From CAVSWT01 sp963777515 (GTDB lineage Bacteria > Bacteroidota > Ignavibacteria > Ignavibacteriales > Ignavibacteriaceae): 64,000 nt of DNA. The position numbers and the translations under genes were made by a program. Position 1 is the stretch's first letter. Each line of letters opens with the position of its first letter. Positions 36,597 to 46,606 of the stretch are shown in pieces. The DNA lies in NCBI GenBank assembly GCA_963777515.1, contig CAVZQU010000007.1:310001-374000 (forward strand). The letters run 5' to 3'. The notes beneath the pieces were generated by a model that was given only the letters and a program-made list of their open reading frames with translations, ran no database searches and was not told the origin of the DNA.

Positions 36597-37286
36597 ATGA
36601 AAAATAAAATAAGACTACTTCTTATTGAAGATAACAGCCTTCTTCATGATGGTATTCTTTCTATGCTAAAAAATCAGAATGATATTAAAATTGTGGTAAC
36701 ACCTAAAAAAAATGAGAATCTTTTAAAAAAAATTGGTCGGTTAAAACCAAACATAATTCTTCTGGATTTAGGATTACGTAATCGTAATAGTTTGAACATA
36801 GTTGAATTGGTAAAAAAAGATTTCCCCGATGCAAAAGTGATTGTTATGGATCTTGTGCCGGTTCCGGGTGATGTTGATCTGTTTGTAAAAGCAGGAGCAT
36901 CAGGATTTATTTTAAAAGATGCAACTCCTGATGATTTTATAGCAACAATTCGTGCTGTCGCTGAAGGGGCAAATGTAATTCCACCTAACTTAACTCAATC
37001 TCTATTTTCACAAATAGTTAAAAATGCAGTTAACGGCAAAGGTGTAAAACTTGATGGAGCGGTAAAGATATCAAAGCGGGAACGAGAAGTGATCAAATTA
37101 ATTGGTGATGGAATAAATAATAAAGAAATTGCGAAACAACTTCGTATTTCAACTTTCACAGTAAAAAGTCATATACATAATATTATGGAAAAACTTGCAC
37201 TGCACACGCGATTGGAAGTTGTAAACTATACACAATCAAATAAAGTTAAGAAACTGGCAGAGAGAAAAAATCCTCCAGGAAAATAA
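36597..37286 (+). CDS. LuxR/NarL-type response regulator (paralogue 3 of 3)
   Basis: 229 residues from the ATG at 36597 (AGGA site upstream). The frame opens earlier at 36504 but that leader has no family match, and MKNKIRLLLIEDN aligns with the starts of the two paralogues. Acceptor Asp in LLDLGLRNR, Lys in GFILKDA, Asp in place of Thr/Ser (VIVMDLVP). HTH: ISKREREVIKLIGDGI ... FTVKSHIHNIMEKL. No adjacent kinase. Probably co-transcribed with the Lys-rich protein gene. Confidence 0.9.
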   Translation: MKNKIRLLLIEDNSLLHDGILSMLKNQNDIKIVVTPKKNENLLKKIGRLKPNIILLDLGLRNRNSLNIVELVKKDFPDAKVIVMDLVPVPGDVDLFVKAGASGFILKDATPDDFIATIRAVAEGANVIPPNLTQSLFSQIVKNAVNGKGVKLDGAVKISKREREVIKLIGDGINNKEIAKQLRISTFTVKSHIHNIMEKLALHTRLEVVNYTQSNKVKKLAERKNPPGK

Positions 37287-37450
37287 AAATCATTATATGA
37301 GAGTTAATATATTTAGTTGTTTTGTAGGTAAAATCTTAAATGATATTTTATATAAATATAAAAATTATTTTGGAAGAAGATAAATCAAAAAGTCACATTT
37401 AACTCTATGAACTTTTTAAATAATTAATAAAATAATTCAAGTATCAAAAT

Positions 37451-37478
37451 AAAAGCCTGGTTTAGATTCCAGGCTTTT
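37451..37478 (-). terminator. Rho-independent terminator (usable from both sides)
   Basis: Stem AAAAGCCTGG / CCAGGCTTTT with loop TTTAGATT, 27 bases after the stop of the RRM gene. Confidence 0.85.
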
Positions 37479-37504
37479 CAACAATTTCTGTTTCTCTCAA
37501 GAGA

Positions 37505-37849
37505 TTACCATCTTCTACCGCCGCCGCTTCCGCCGCGGTGTCCACCACTACCACCTGGGCCACCTCTTCTACCGCCGCCGCCTCTTCCACCGCCGCCTCT
37601 TCTATCTGTTTTTGGCCGGGCTTCATTTACCACAATTTTTTTACCTTTAAGATCAACGGTATTTAATTCCGACATTGCCTTTTGTGCTTCAGCCTGTCCT
37701 GGCATTTCTACAAATCCAAAGCCTTTTGATTCTCCTGAGAATAAATCCCGTATTATTTTTACACTTTTCACATTTCCATATTCTGAAAACAAGTTTTGCA
37801 GATCTTCGTCACTCACTTCTTTTGACAAATTCCCAACAAAAATATTCAT
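37505..37849 (-). CDS. RRM RNA-binding protein with Gly/Arg-rich tail
   Basis: 114 residues. One RRM (1-80): RNP2 NIFVGNLS, RNP1 SKGFGFVEM. The last 34 residues are Gly/Arg repeats (RRGGGGRGGGG, GGHRGGSGGGRRW). This is the plan of the bacterial cold-inducible glycine-rich RNA-binding proteins, which bind mRNA and may melt structure at low temperature. Single gene with its own terminator. Confidence 0.93.
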   Translation of the reverse strand: MNIFVGNLSKEVSDEDLQNLFSEYGNVKSVKIIRDLFSGESKGFGFVEMPGQAEAQKAMSELNTVDLKGKKIVVNEARPKTDRRGGGGRGGGGRRGGPGGSGGHRGGSGGGRRW

Positions 37850-38441
37850 AGCATATTTCCTTTATTTATTAATTGATTATTTATTTTACCCAAATATTAA
37901 AAGGCTGATGTCGGAGAAGATGACAGTTTGCAGACTTTATATTGTGGAGAAAAAATTAATTAAAAGTTCTATTTAAACTAAAAAATATATTAGCAATAGT
38001 TAAATGCAGAGTAAATTAAAATTCCTAAAACTTTCTAGAATATCATCTATTATAGTAAGTGTAATTTTATTTTCCTTTTTTGCTTTACTCAAATTTGGAC
38101 TGAGAATTCCTAATTTATTTAGTAGACGTAAATGGAAGGTTTAATATTTTAAATACACTACCGAGACTTAAAACACCCTAAATTAAAGTAGTTCATCATA
38201 CCTATAATAAAAGAACAAAAAGCTACCTAATAAATTAATTATTTTTATTAGCGAGTTCTTAAAAACTTAAATACTTTATAGTTTAAAATCTTGACGTAAA
38301 GCTAACTAAATTTATTTTAGAAAACAAAGAATAAGCGCAGCCCCATTCTGATAATTATTAATTAATTTAGTTTTAAAAATATCAATAATTAAAAATCCCG
38401 AAACGCTAAATAAGCAAATAAAAAAATAGTTAAATGTTAGA
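37850..38441. other. Long intergenic region
   Basis: 592 bases, very AT-rich, between two minus-strand genes. The first part must hold the RRM gene promoter and any cold-responsive leader. A plus-strand frame at 38004-38144 (46 codons, one hydrophobic helix IIVSVILFSFFALL) has no ribosome site and no known family; I do not call it. No repeats or RNA genes seen. Confidence 0.4.
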
Positions 38442-38780
38442 TTATTCTAAATTCGTCTGTACCATTTTAGATACCGGATGGATATCAATCTGACGAAGTA
38501 TTCCTTCACCGGTATTTGTAAATTTATGCGGCACATTTGCCGGGGCTACAATAATTTGTCCGGCTTCGGCTTCAATTGTCTCATCACCTACAATAAAAGT
38601 TGCCTTTCCTTCAAGATGAATGAATACTTCTTCATAGGGATGGTAATGCAATTTTGCACCTTTCCCTGGAGGTGCCTCTATAATAAAAAAGGAAACATTT
38701 GTATCATTAAAATTAAATCCTTCAAATTTCCAGCCGGTACCGGTTCTGAATAAATCATCTTTGTTAATGATAAGTGCCAT
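38442..38780 (-). CDS. Single-domain cupin protein
   Basis: 112 residues. Cupin motif 1 is visible as KLHYHPYEEVFIHLEGKATF, giving two His and Glu metal ligands, and motif 2 as IIVAPANVPHKFTN with the last His. Small stand-alone cupins bind a divalent metal and are used as sugar isomerases, dioxygenases or sensors; the function here is open. Confidence 0.88.
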   Translation of the reverse strand: MALIINKDDLFRTGTGWKFEGFNFNDTNVSFFIIEAPPGKGAKLHYHPYEEVFIHLEGKATFIVGDETIEAEAGQIIVAPANVPHKFTNTGEGILRQIDIHPVSKMVQTNLE

Positions 38781-39065
38781 AATTGATTACCCTTTATTTT
38801 TCAAGTAATAATAATATTTAAATTACTTTTTTTTCAAGTTATACATGCCTACCTCAAGCATCAGCAAGGCTAATTCAATTTCTAGCAAGCGTAGACTAAA
38901 ATGTAAGCCATTATTTCTAATCTAAAATTTACTGCAAGATTAGCATAACGTTCAATATCTTATTTAAATTTTAATTGATTTTTATGATACTTTTTTGATT
39001 ATTGCATTATAAAATAAATTCTCTTTAATCGGGGTTATCAAAATTCTTCAATAAAATAAAAATAA

Positions 39066-39566
39066 ATGACAGGAGAAAAATCCGTGAGTATTTCATACAA
39101 AGATCTTCTTAATCTAACAGGAGAATGGGAAGGGACAGGGCATGCCGAGTATCCTACTATTAAACCTATTAATTATCGTGAACAGCTTATTCTTTCATGT
39201 AACAGCAAGGACCCGGCGATACATTATGAGCAGCGTTCATGGATCGTATCAACAGATACAAAAAAAGAAGAACCGATTTTTTGGGAATCAGGTTTTATAA
39301 TTGATCTTGGAAATGGTTCGTTTGAATTAGTTAGTGCTCAAAAAAGCGGGCGTGTAGAAATTCTAAGAGGTAAAGCAGAACTGGTAAATAAGAAAATAAA
39401 GCTTGATTTAGTTAGTATTAAAATTGTAAATGATGAAAAAATGATTCGTTCGGGGAGAGTTTTTACTTTTTCCAAAACAGCTATAGAGTATGAATTGAAA
39501 ATGAGCATATCATCAAATCATGCTTATCAAAAGCATCTTTCTGCAAAGTTAACTAAAAAAAGATAA
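39066..39566 (+). CDS. Nitrobindin-like heme-binding beta-barrel protein
   Basis: 166 residues without signal peptide. The pattern LTGEWEGTGHAEYPTI ... YREQLIL ... IHYEQRSWIV ... PIFWESGFI ... GSFELVSAQKSGRVEILRG follows the nitrobindin/THAP4-C family (DUF1794), a ten-strand barrel that binds heme through a C-terminal His; His in SSNHAYQKH is a candidate. A nitric-oxide or peroxynitrite role is known for some members and is only inferred here. Confidence 0.78.
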   Translation: MTGEKSVSISYKDLLNLTGEWEGTGHAEYPTIKPINYREQLILSCNSKDPAIHYEQRSWIVSTDTKKEEPIFWESGFIIDLGNGSFELVSAQKSGRVEILRGKAELVNKKIKLDLVSIKIVNDEKMIRSGRVFTFSKTAIEYELKMSISSNHAYQKHLSAKLTKKR

Positions 39567-39574
39567 AATTTATT

Positions 39575-40501
39575 TTGAATATATTTAATAAATCTATCCT
39601 TATATCATTACTTGTATTTATTACTTCATTTTCTTTTGCTCAAGATGAAGTCATTGATATTTGGAATGGAAACGTACCGGGAGCAATTCAGAATGATTCG
39701 GTTAAGGAAAATATATTTTATTTAAAAAATGGCGCTCCAAGAATTAGGAATGTTACTGATCCAACTTTAACAGTTTTCAAACCTTCTGATAGCAAAGCAA
39801 ATGGAACAGCTATTATTATTTGTCCGGGAGGTGCATACAGCCATTTGGCATATGATCCAGAAGGAACTGATGTAGCAAAATTATTAAATAAATATGGTGT
39901 TACTGCTTTTGTATTAAAATATAGACTACCCGATGACCGCATAATGAAAGATAAAAGTATTGGGCCTTTACAGGATGTTCAGGAATCGGTACGTATTGTA
40001 AGAAGAAACGCTAAAGATTGGAATATTAATCCGAACCAAATAGGGATTATGGGATTTTCAGCGGGCGGACATCTGGCTGCTTCTGCATCGACTCTTTATA
40101 AATATAAAGTTTATGATTCAGATTCAATAAGCGCTAAGCCAGATTTCTCAATTCTTATTTATCCTGTAATATCCATGAAAGCAGAAATTACTCATAAAGG
40201 CTCAAGAGACAATTTGCTCGGCAACAATCCCAATGAAAAATTGATTGAACATTTTTCTACAGAACTTCAAGTAAATGAAAATACTCCTCCCGCTTTTTTA
40301 GTTTGTGCAGAAGATGATCCCGCTGTCCCTATTGAAAATAGTATACAATATTTTTTAGCACTGAAGAAATATAATATACCGGCAGAGCTGCATATTTATG
40401 AAAAAGGCGGGCATGGATTCGGACTGGCAAAAAATGGTGGCACAGAATCACATTGGCCTGATGCATGTATTAATTGGTTAAAAGAAAACGGACTTTTATA
40501 A
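39575..40501 (+). CDS. Secreted alpha/beta hydrolase, acetyl-xylan-esterase/BD-FAE type
   Basis: 308 residues with a TTG start; the signal peptide MNIFNKSILISLLVFITSFS (ending FAQ) supports it. The hydrolase core shows the oxyanion HGG-like CPGGAYSHLA, nucleophile elbow GFSAGGHLAA (Ser), Asp in CAEDDPAVP and His in KGGHGFGL. This family removes acetyl or feruloyl groups from plant polysaccharides. It opens the carbohydrate locus, eight bases after the nitrobindin-like gene. Confidence 0.88.
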   Translation: MNIFNKSILISLLVFITSFSFAQDEVIDIWNGNVPGAIQNDSVKENIFYLKNGAPRIRNVTDPTLTVFKPSDSKANGTAIIICPGGAYSHLAYDPEGTDVAKLLNKYGVTAFVLKYRLPDDRIMKDKSIGPLQDVQESVRIVRRNAKDWNINPNQIGIMGFSAGGHLAASASTLYKYKVYDSDSISAKPDFSILIYPVISMKAEITHKGSRDNLLGNNPNEKLIEHFSTELQVNENTPPAFLVCAEDDPAVPIENSIQYFLALKKYNIPAELHIYEKGGHGFGLAKNGGTESHWPDACINWLKENGLL

Positions 40502-40717
40502 AATATGTTTAATATTATTGCTTAAACTAAAATTCTACTTTAATCAATTCAAGATTCTCTGCTTATTAATTCAAGAAACACAATTAATTAAAATTGATTT
40601 AGATTATTATTTGCATTTCAATCTCTGATATATTTAGTATATATTTTAAATATTTCTATTCATTTTAATTAAAATTTAAATATTTTGAGCACACATAATA
40701 AAAATAAGGAAGTACTG

Positions 40718-41266
40718 ATGCGGAATAGATTTTCAATTTTATTTTTAATAATAATTTTTTCGACTACATTTCTATTTGCCCAAACTAATAAACCTGATTC
40801 AGCAAAAAGTATTTTAAGCCATTCTGTTGAATTAGCTAAGAAATCAAATAAAAGTGTTTTCGTCATCTTTCATGCTTCTTGGTGTATTTGGTGTAAACGT
40901 CTTGATGCAGCGTTGGAAAGCAGTGAGTTAAAAAAAATTTTTAACGATCATTTTGTAATTGTTCATATCGATGTTTTAGAAAGAAAAGAGAAAAAAGATG
41001 AATTGGAAAATCCCGGCGGAGAAAAAATCATGGCTGATTTAGGAGGCAAAGATGCAGGACTGCCATTTTATGTTTTTCTTAATTCTGATGGAAAGGAAAT
41101 TGTCAATTCAAAGTCGATGCCTAAAAAACAGAATATTGGTTATCCTGCCGCAAAAGAAGAGATAACAACTTTTGTTAACCTTCTGAAAAAAAGTTCAAGC
41201 AGTTTAACAAAACATCAGTTGGCTAAGGTAAAAGATTATTTACAAAAGAATGCCCCTAAAGGATAA
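40718..41266 (+). CDS. Secreted thioredoxin-fold protein
   Basis: 182 residues from the ATG at 40718, which has an AAGGAAGT site; a TTG start at 40685 is less likely. Signal peptide ends LFAQ. Thioredoxin motif FHASWCIWCKRLD and cis-proline in DAGLPFYVF. The family (DUF953/thioredoxin_7-like) includes periplasmic disulfide handling proteins. It sits before the DUF1080 gene with a 19-base gap; functional link not evident. Confidence 0.85.
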   Translation: MRNRFSILFLIIIFSTTFLFAQTNKPDSAKSILSHSVELAKKSNKSVFVIFHASWCIWCKRLDAALESSELKKIFNDHFVIVHIDVLERKEKKDELENPGGEKIMADLGGKDAGLPFYVFLNSDGKEIVNSKSMPKKQNIGYPAAKEEITTFVNLLKKSSSSLTKHQLAKVKDYLQKNAPKG

Positions 41267-41284
41267 AAAGGAGTAATTGAAATA

Positions 41285-41972
41285 GTGAATTATAAAGCAA
41301 TAATTAGTTTAGCCCTGATACCAATGTATTGTTCTTTGCTTGCTCAGGTAAACAATAATTTGAGTGAACACTCAACGAAGATATCTAAAACTCAATCAAA
41401 AAAAGACACACTTTATCTATTCAATGGGAAAAACATGGACAATTTTATTTTTGTGATGGATAAGTTGAATCCTGATAAAAAAGATAAATATGAAATTAAT
41501 AATGGACATTGTCCATTTATATGGTGTTCAACTTGGGTATTTTCGCACAAAAGAAGAATATTCTAATTATGAATTGCATGCTGAATGGCGGTGGCCGGAA
41601 GTAAATGAAAAAGCAAACGGCGGAATATTGATTCACACTCAATTACCGGATACCGTATGGCCGAAGTGTATTCAAGTACAGCTTAAAGAAGGTAGGGCTG
41701 GTGACTTTATTTCTATGAATGGAGCAGAACTTAAAGAGACAAAAGATAAACCAAAAGACACGGCACCAATGATGGCATCTTCAAGTGAAAAGAAAGAAGG
41801 TGGATGGAATAGCTGTGATATTATTTGTACTAAGAAATCTATTCTTGTTTATGTAAATAAAAAAATGCAGAACAGCGGTTCGGAATCAAATTTTGAAAAA
41901 GGATTTATCGGCTTTCAATTAGAAGGAAAACCAATTGAATTTAGAAATATTTATTTAACCAAGCTAAAATAA
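41285..41972 (+). pseudogene. DUF1080 (3-keto-glycoside hydrolase-like) protein with a frameshift
   Basis: The GTG start at 41285 follows an AAAAGGAG site. Frame one (to 41566) has a signal peptide and DTLYLFNGKNMDNFIFVMDK; frame two (from about 41508) continues HLYGVQLGYFRTKEEYSNYE, HAEWRWPE, GGILIHTQLPDTVWP, GFIGFQLEGKPIEFRNIYL, the rest of a DUF1080 jelly roll. Removing the C at 41507 joins NNG to IVHLYG. Apart from that one extra base the gene looks intact. Family members cleave 3-keto sugars from oxidised glycosides. Confidence 0.85.
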
Positions 41973-41979
41973 ATTAATT

Positions 41980-44277
41980 CTATTCACTTTTTATTTTTAC
42001 TAATACAACACCGTGTGATGGTACTGATACTTTATAATTGTTTTCAAATTCTCCAACATCTTTTTGACGCCAGAGATCTCTAATCAAACATTTTCCTTTT
42101 AACCCAAGTAAATTAAAATCTGCAATTACATCAATTTTATTATTTCCTCTATTGAACAATCCCACCGCTTTTGACCCGTCTTCCAAATCTTTCGCCCAAA
42201 CTTCTGCCTCTCCATATTGTGAAATTCGGCTTGCTTGCCTTCCAAGAGAATCTTGACTAACTGCGAGTACTTCATCATTGGTAAGCAGATTTAAAGTGAA
42301 TTCGTCAAGCCTGGTCATATCACATCCGATAAGCAATGGTGAATCAAGCAGGCACCACATGCTAATATGAGTATACTGTTCATTAGGTGTTAACCTTGTT
42401 GGATGAAGATTTTCTCCCCAACCTACCATACCGACAACCAGCATATCTGGATCATTCCAATGTCCTGGCCCGGCATATTTTTCATGTCCTGCCTGACTAA
42501 ATGCTATGCCGCTCATACTCTGCCATGTATCTGTAATGTCACCTGTCGTTCTCCAGGAATTGCCGCCAACACTTGCCCCCCATTTCCAAACATCTCCCAT
42601 TCCATACTGGCAAAGGCTATATACGATATCGCGGTTAACTTTATTTAATGCATCCCTCATCACGAAATAAGGTTTTTTTAAATCGGATAAATTATTTCTG
42701 TCACCATCGTATGAACACCAATCATACTTAAGATAATCAACACCCCATTCGCCATATTTTTGCGCGTCTTGATTTTCATGCTGAAAGCTTGCAGTGCATC
42801 CGCCGCATGTTAATGGCCCTGGTGATGAATAAATTCCCATCTTTAATCCTTTATCATGTATAAAATCGCCGAGTGCTTTCATATCAGGAAATCTTTTATT
42901 AGGATTAATAAATCCGTTTGAATCTCTTGGCTCTCCTTGAAGAGTCGGATCATCCGAACCTGGTTGAGTTTCCCAAAAATCATCTATATTAATATAAGTC
43001 CATCCGTGATCAGCTAATCCACTTTTAATCATTGCCTCAGCTGCTGAACGAACTTTTTTATCGCTTACTGAACCAGCAAAACAATTCCAGCTATTCCAGC
43101 CAAGCGGAGGGGTTAATGCAATTTTATCTCCACATACTATCCTAAATTTTTTCTCCGATACACCAAATTTATTTGAGGCTTTTAATGTTATTATATATTG
43201 GCCTTTTTTACTTATTGATCCTGTAATAATCCCGTTTGTTTGATTAATGATTAAACCATCAGGCAAGTTTTCTGCAGAAAACTCAATTGGCCTTTCACCG
43301 GTCGCCGGTATTTTATATAAAAATGGATTATGCGGCCTTACGCCATAAACATTCGGTCCGTTAATTTTAGGGTTAAGAGGAGGCTTTGGTGTAAGAATTA
43401 TATACTGACTTTTTTTTGCTTGAATGAATTCATTGTTTATAAGTTCAATTGATAAAATACTATTTGCTGCTGAAGATTGTTTTAAAATTAATTCAGAAGT
43501 TTCAGGCGAAATATTTTTAACTTCATTCGCATATCTTTTTGCTACTTCAGTATAATTTCCAGGCGTCCAATCTTTGTTCCAAATATTTGTATTACGAACC
43601 CAGGATATTTCAGTAATTTCATTTAAACCAGGAAAATCTCTTTCAATCAGACTCCAAATTAATTCTTTAGGATCGTATTTATGAAGTGAAAAGTAAAAAC
43701 CATACTGCCCTTGATTATTATTTATCTTCATCAATAATTTATTATCACCTTTTACTAATTTTAAATCCGCGATTTCTTCATTGGCACTGCATGCTCTATT
43801 AATATCATGGCTAATTAAAAGTGAATCATTTAACCATACTTTAATTCCATCATCGCTGCCGAAGTATGCTTTTATAGAAGTATCGCGATCACTATGAATA
43901 TTTCTTTGTAAATACATAGAAGAGTTAACAGAGTCCGGGAAATAATTAATAGTGCCGTCATTCCATGAAGGCTGTGCCTCCCACTTAAATTTGCCATTAT
44001 CATATTGAACATTTAGGTCACTATTTTGTTCAGGGGGAAATATTTCTTCAAATGATTCCCCTTGTTTACTTTTAAAGAAACCAACGCTATACCATTCTCC
44101 TAATATCAGCTTGAATTTTGAATTAATTTCTTCTTGCTGTTTTATAAAAGTTTCTCTTGATGATATTAAAGTCTCTATCCAAGTATCTTTCTTATTATAA
44201 AAAGTATTGTCTTGTGCATAACAAAAAGAAATAGCAAGAAGCACAATTGCAAAAGATAAAATAATTGTTCTATTCAT
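41980..44277 (-). CDS. Secreted alpha-galactosidase, glycoside hydrolase family 27
   Basis: 765 residues with signal peptide (ending CYAQ). An N-terminal part (about 25-270) has a lectin/PA14-like pattern (AYFGSDDGIKVWLNDSLLIS), followed by a small Ig-like putative domain (PLNPKINGPN ... GIITGSISKKGQYIITLKA), then GH27: PPLGWNSWNCF, nucleophile YLKYDWCSYDG, acid/base WRTTGDITDTW, HWNDPDMLVVGM, and a C-terminal beta domain. It removes terminal alpha-galactose (or alpha-arabinopyranose/N-acetylgalactosamine) residues outside the inner membrane. Convergent with the DUF1080 gene, eight bases apart. Confidence 0.94.
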   Translation of the reverse strand: MNRTIILSFAIVLLAISFCYAQDNTFYNKKDTWIETLISSRETFIKQQEEINSKFKLILGEWYSVGFFKSKQGESFEEIFPPEQNSDLNVQYDNGKFKWEAQPSWNDGTINYFPDSVNSSMYLQRNIHSDRDTSIKAYFGSDDGIKVWLNDSLLISHDINRACSANEEIADLKLVKGDNKLLMKINNNQGQYGFYFSLHKYDPKELIWSLIERDFPGLNEITEISWVRNTNIWNKDWTPGNYTEVAKRYANEVKNISPETSELILKQSSAANSILSIELINNEFIQAKKSQYIILTPKPPLNPKINGPNVYGVRPHNPFLYKIPATGERPIEFSAENLPDGLIINQTNGIITGSISKKGQYIITLKASNKFGVSEKKFRIVCGDKIALTPPLGWNSWNCFAGSVSDKKVRSAAEAMIKSGLADHGWTYINIDDFWETQPGSDDPTLQGEPRDSNGFINPNKRFPDMKALGDFIHDKGLKMGIYSSPGPLTCGGCTASFQHENQDAQKYGEWGVDYLKYDWCSYDGDRNNLSDLKKPYFVMRDALNKVNRDIVYSLCQYGMGDVWKWGASVGGNSWRTTGDITDTWQSMSGIAFSQAGHEKYAGPGHWNDPDMLVVGMVGWGENLHPTRLTPNEQYTHISMWCLLDSPLLIGCDMTRLDEFTLNLLTNDEVLAVSQDSLGRQASRISQYGEAEVWAKDLEDGSKAVGLFNRGNNKIDVIADFNLLGLKGKCLIRDLWRQKDVGEFENNYKVSVPSHGVVLVKIKSE

Positions 44278-44347
44278 AATTGTATCCTAAATGAATATAA
44301 AATTCTATTAAAAATTTATTTGATGGGTAAAGATTATAAAACCTCAA

Positions 44348-44449
44348 TCAATTTACCTCTAATAAAGCAGCGGCACACCATAATACCGGAGCTTGTCCAT
44401 GCAAATCGCCGGTGTTTCTTTTTCTGTCTAAATAATATTGAAGATCATT
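44348..44449 (-). pseudogene. 3'-end remnant of a second GH105-type gene
   Basis: Thirty-three codons on the minus strand read NDLQYYLDRKRNTGDLHGQA then PVLWCAAALL and a stop. This is nearly the same as the end of the GH105-like gene at 47125 (NDLQYYLDRKRNIGDLHGQA, PVLWSAAALLQ). Upstream of the Asn codon the similarity stops abruptly at about 44450 (in-frame TAA). The two copies flank the molybdenum-hydroxylase pair. Confidence 0.75.
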
Positions 44450-44489
44450 TTAAAGTTTTACTTCTCTCCAAATAATTAACAGACAACGG

Positions 44490-46604
44490 TTACATTTCAA
44501 TAGGTAATTTTCTTATGCGCTTACCTGTAGCAGCATAAATTGCATTGCATAGCGAAGGTGCCGTAGTTGCCATTCCGAGTTCTCCAACTCCCCCAACCGG
44601 GAAAGTATTTTTCATAATGTGAACTTCTACTTCCGGCATATCTTCATACGTCAACAACGGATAGCTGTCAAAATTACTTTCTACTACTCCGCCGTTTTGA
44701 ATTGTTATTTCTTGTAATAATGCAGCGGATAGAGCAAATCCAATTGCACCTTGTATTTGTGCTTCAACCGTATCAGGGTTAACAACAAGACCGCAGTCCA
44801 TGGCACATGTGACTTTATCTACTTTTATTTTATTTCCCTTTACTGTAACTTCTGCTACATAAGCGCAATAACTATCATAGCCTGAAAAACATGCAATCCC
44901 TTTCCCTCTTCCCTTATCTAATTTTTTGTACCAATTAGATTTCTCGGCTGCAACTGTAAGTACTTTTCGAAGCCTAGAATCTTTCGGCAATAAATCTCTT
45001 CTAAATTCATAAGGATCTTTTTTCACTGCAATTGCAATCTCATCAATAAAAGAATCTAAAGCAAAAGGATTTTGTGAATGATAGACAGATCTCCAATAAC
45101 CTATTGGGACAGGCGAATCAATTAAGCTGCCTGTCAATTGCATATAAGGAATTTGATAATCTTTTTCTAAAGCTCCTCCGCCAATATCATAATGACTAGG
45201 TTCCATCTTAGCATTCCATCTATTCTGAGCTATTGAAGGAGCAATTATATGATGATACAATGCAATTAATTTTTCATCTTTATCAATCCAAGCTTTTAAT
45301 TTATTTATACTTGGGGGGCGATAAAAATCATGTTTCATATCTTCTTCGCGTGTCCAGGTAAGTTTCACCGGTTTTTTAATTGCATTCGATATTTCGGCAG
45401 CTTCAACTGCAAAATCGGAATTGCCCCTTCTTCCGAATCCTCCGCCCATAAAGGTTACATAAACAATTACATCTTCATTTTTCAAACCTAATACTGTGGC
45501 TACTTCTCTTTGTGCACCTTGAGGATTCTGTGTAGGTGCCCATAATTCAGCCTTACCATTTTTTACATCAGCAGAACAATCCATAGGCTCCATAGTTGCA
45601 TGAGCTAAATATGGAACTTCATATACTGCTTCAATATTTTTCTCGCTTTGGTCTTTTATTTTTGAATCACCCTGTGCATGCATTTCTTCGCCTGGTTCAT
45701 TTAGTTTATCAGACATAATTTTGTGAATACTTTCTGAGGTTACATTTTTATTTTTACCGTTATCCCATTGAACAGAAAGTAAATCTTTTCCTTTGAATGC
45801 AAGCCAGGTTGATTCTGCAATTATTGCTAAACCGCTGCTAATTTTTATTACGTCTATAACACCTTTTAATGATTTAGCTTTTGAAGCATCGAAACTTTTA
45901 ACACTACCGCCAAATGTAGGAGGATGAAGAACAGTAGCATAGTACATTCCAGGAAAGTTATAATCGATACCAAATTTTGCGGTACCATTGAGTTTTTTTG
46001 GTGTATCTAATCGATGAATTTTCTTCCCAATTATTTTATAATCCTTGGGATCTTTTAATGGAACGCTTTTAGGAACAGGAAGCTTTGAAGCATCTTCTAC
46101 CAAGGAACCATAAGATAATTTTTTATCGTTGATTTTATTTATTACAAAACCCTTTTCTGCTCTGCATTCTGAAGGATTAATTTTCCATCGAGCAGCAGCA
46201 GCACTAATTAACATAGCTTTTGCCGTAGCTCCAGCAACACGTAAGGGTTCCCAGGTGCGTCTAATGCTTGTACTTCCGCCGGTACTTTGGTTCCCGAATT
46301 TTTTATCACTAAAAGCATTTTCAACTTTAATGTTTTTCCAGTTTACTTCTAATTCTTCAGCAACAAGCATTGGAATTGCTGTAAATACTCCTTGTCCCAT
46401 TTCAGATTTTGGAACTATAATAGTTACCTGACCATTTGAATCAATTTTAATAAATGCGCTTGGAGAAAAGATTTTAGGTTCTCCTCCCTTTCTTAAAATT
46501 TCCATTCCCTTCAATGGAACATATGAAGCTAAAAATAGTCCAGTCCCGCTTAAGCTAACTACTTTTATAAATTCTCTTCTTGATTGTTTTTTTAATGTTC
46601 CCAT
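44490..46604 (-). CDS. Xanthine-dehydrogenase-family molybdopterin-binding subunit (IorB-like)
   Basis: 704 residues. Tat-type leader SRREFIKVVSLSGTGLF. Molybdopterin domains of the isoquinoline-1-oxidoreductase/aldehyde oxidoreductase beta type: GGSTSIRRTWEPLR, THATMEPMDCSADV-like AHATMEPMDCSA, FMGGGFGRRGNSDFAVEA, GYWRSVYHSQNPFA, GAIGFALSAAL, and VGGVGELGMATTAPSLCNA with the Glu near the C-terminus. It hydroxylates an aldehyde or N-heterocycle in the periplasm. Two bases downstream of its 2Fe-2S partner. Confidence 0.93.
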   Translation of the reverse strand: MGTLKKQSRREFIKVVSLSGTGLFLASYVPLKGMEILRKGGEPKIFSPSAFIKIDSNGQVTIIVPKSEMGQGVFTAIPMLVAEELEVNWKNIKVENAFSDKKFGNQSTGGSTSIRRTWEPLRVAGATAKAMLISAAAARWKINPSECRAEKGFVINKINDKKLSYGSLVEDASKLPVPKSVPLKDPKDYKIIGKKIHRLDTPKKLNGTAKFGIDYNFPGMYYATVLHPPTFGGSVKSFDASKAKSLKGVIDVIKISSGLAIIAESTWLAFKGKDLLSVQWDNGKNKNVTSESIHKIMSDKLNEPGEEMHAQGDSKIKDQSEKNIEAVYEVPYLAHATMEPMDCSADVKNGKAELWAPTQNPQGAQREVATVLGLKNEDVIVYVTFMGGGFGRRGNSDFAVEAAEISNAIKKPVKLTWTREEDMKHDFYRPPSINKLKAWIDKDEKLIALYHHIIAPSIAQNRWNAKMEPSHYDIGGGALEKDYQIPYMQLTGSLIDSPVPIGYWRSVYHSQNPFALDSFIDEIAIAVKKDPYEFRRDLLPKDSRLRKVLTVAAEKSNWYKKLDKGRGKGIACFSGYDSYCAYVAEVTVKGNKIKVDKVTCAMDCGLVVNPDTVEAQIQGAIGFALSAALLQEITIQNGGVVESNFDSYPLLTYEDMPEVEVHIMKNTFPVGGVGELGMATTAPSLCNAIYAATGKRIRKLPIEM

Positions 46605-46606
46605 TT

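Noticed and set aside
38004..38144. 46-codon plus-strand frame with one hydrophobic helix
   Set aside because: No ribosome site, no known family and AT-rich composition that yields hydrophobic frames by chance.
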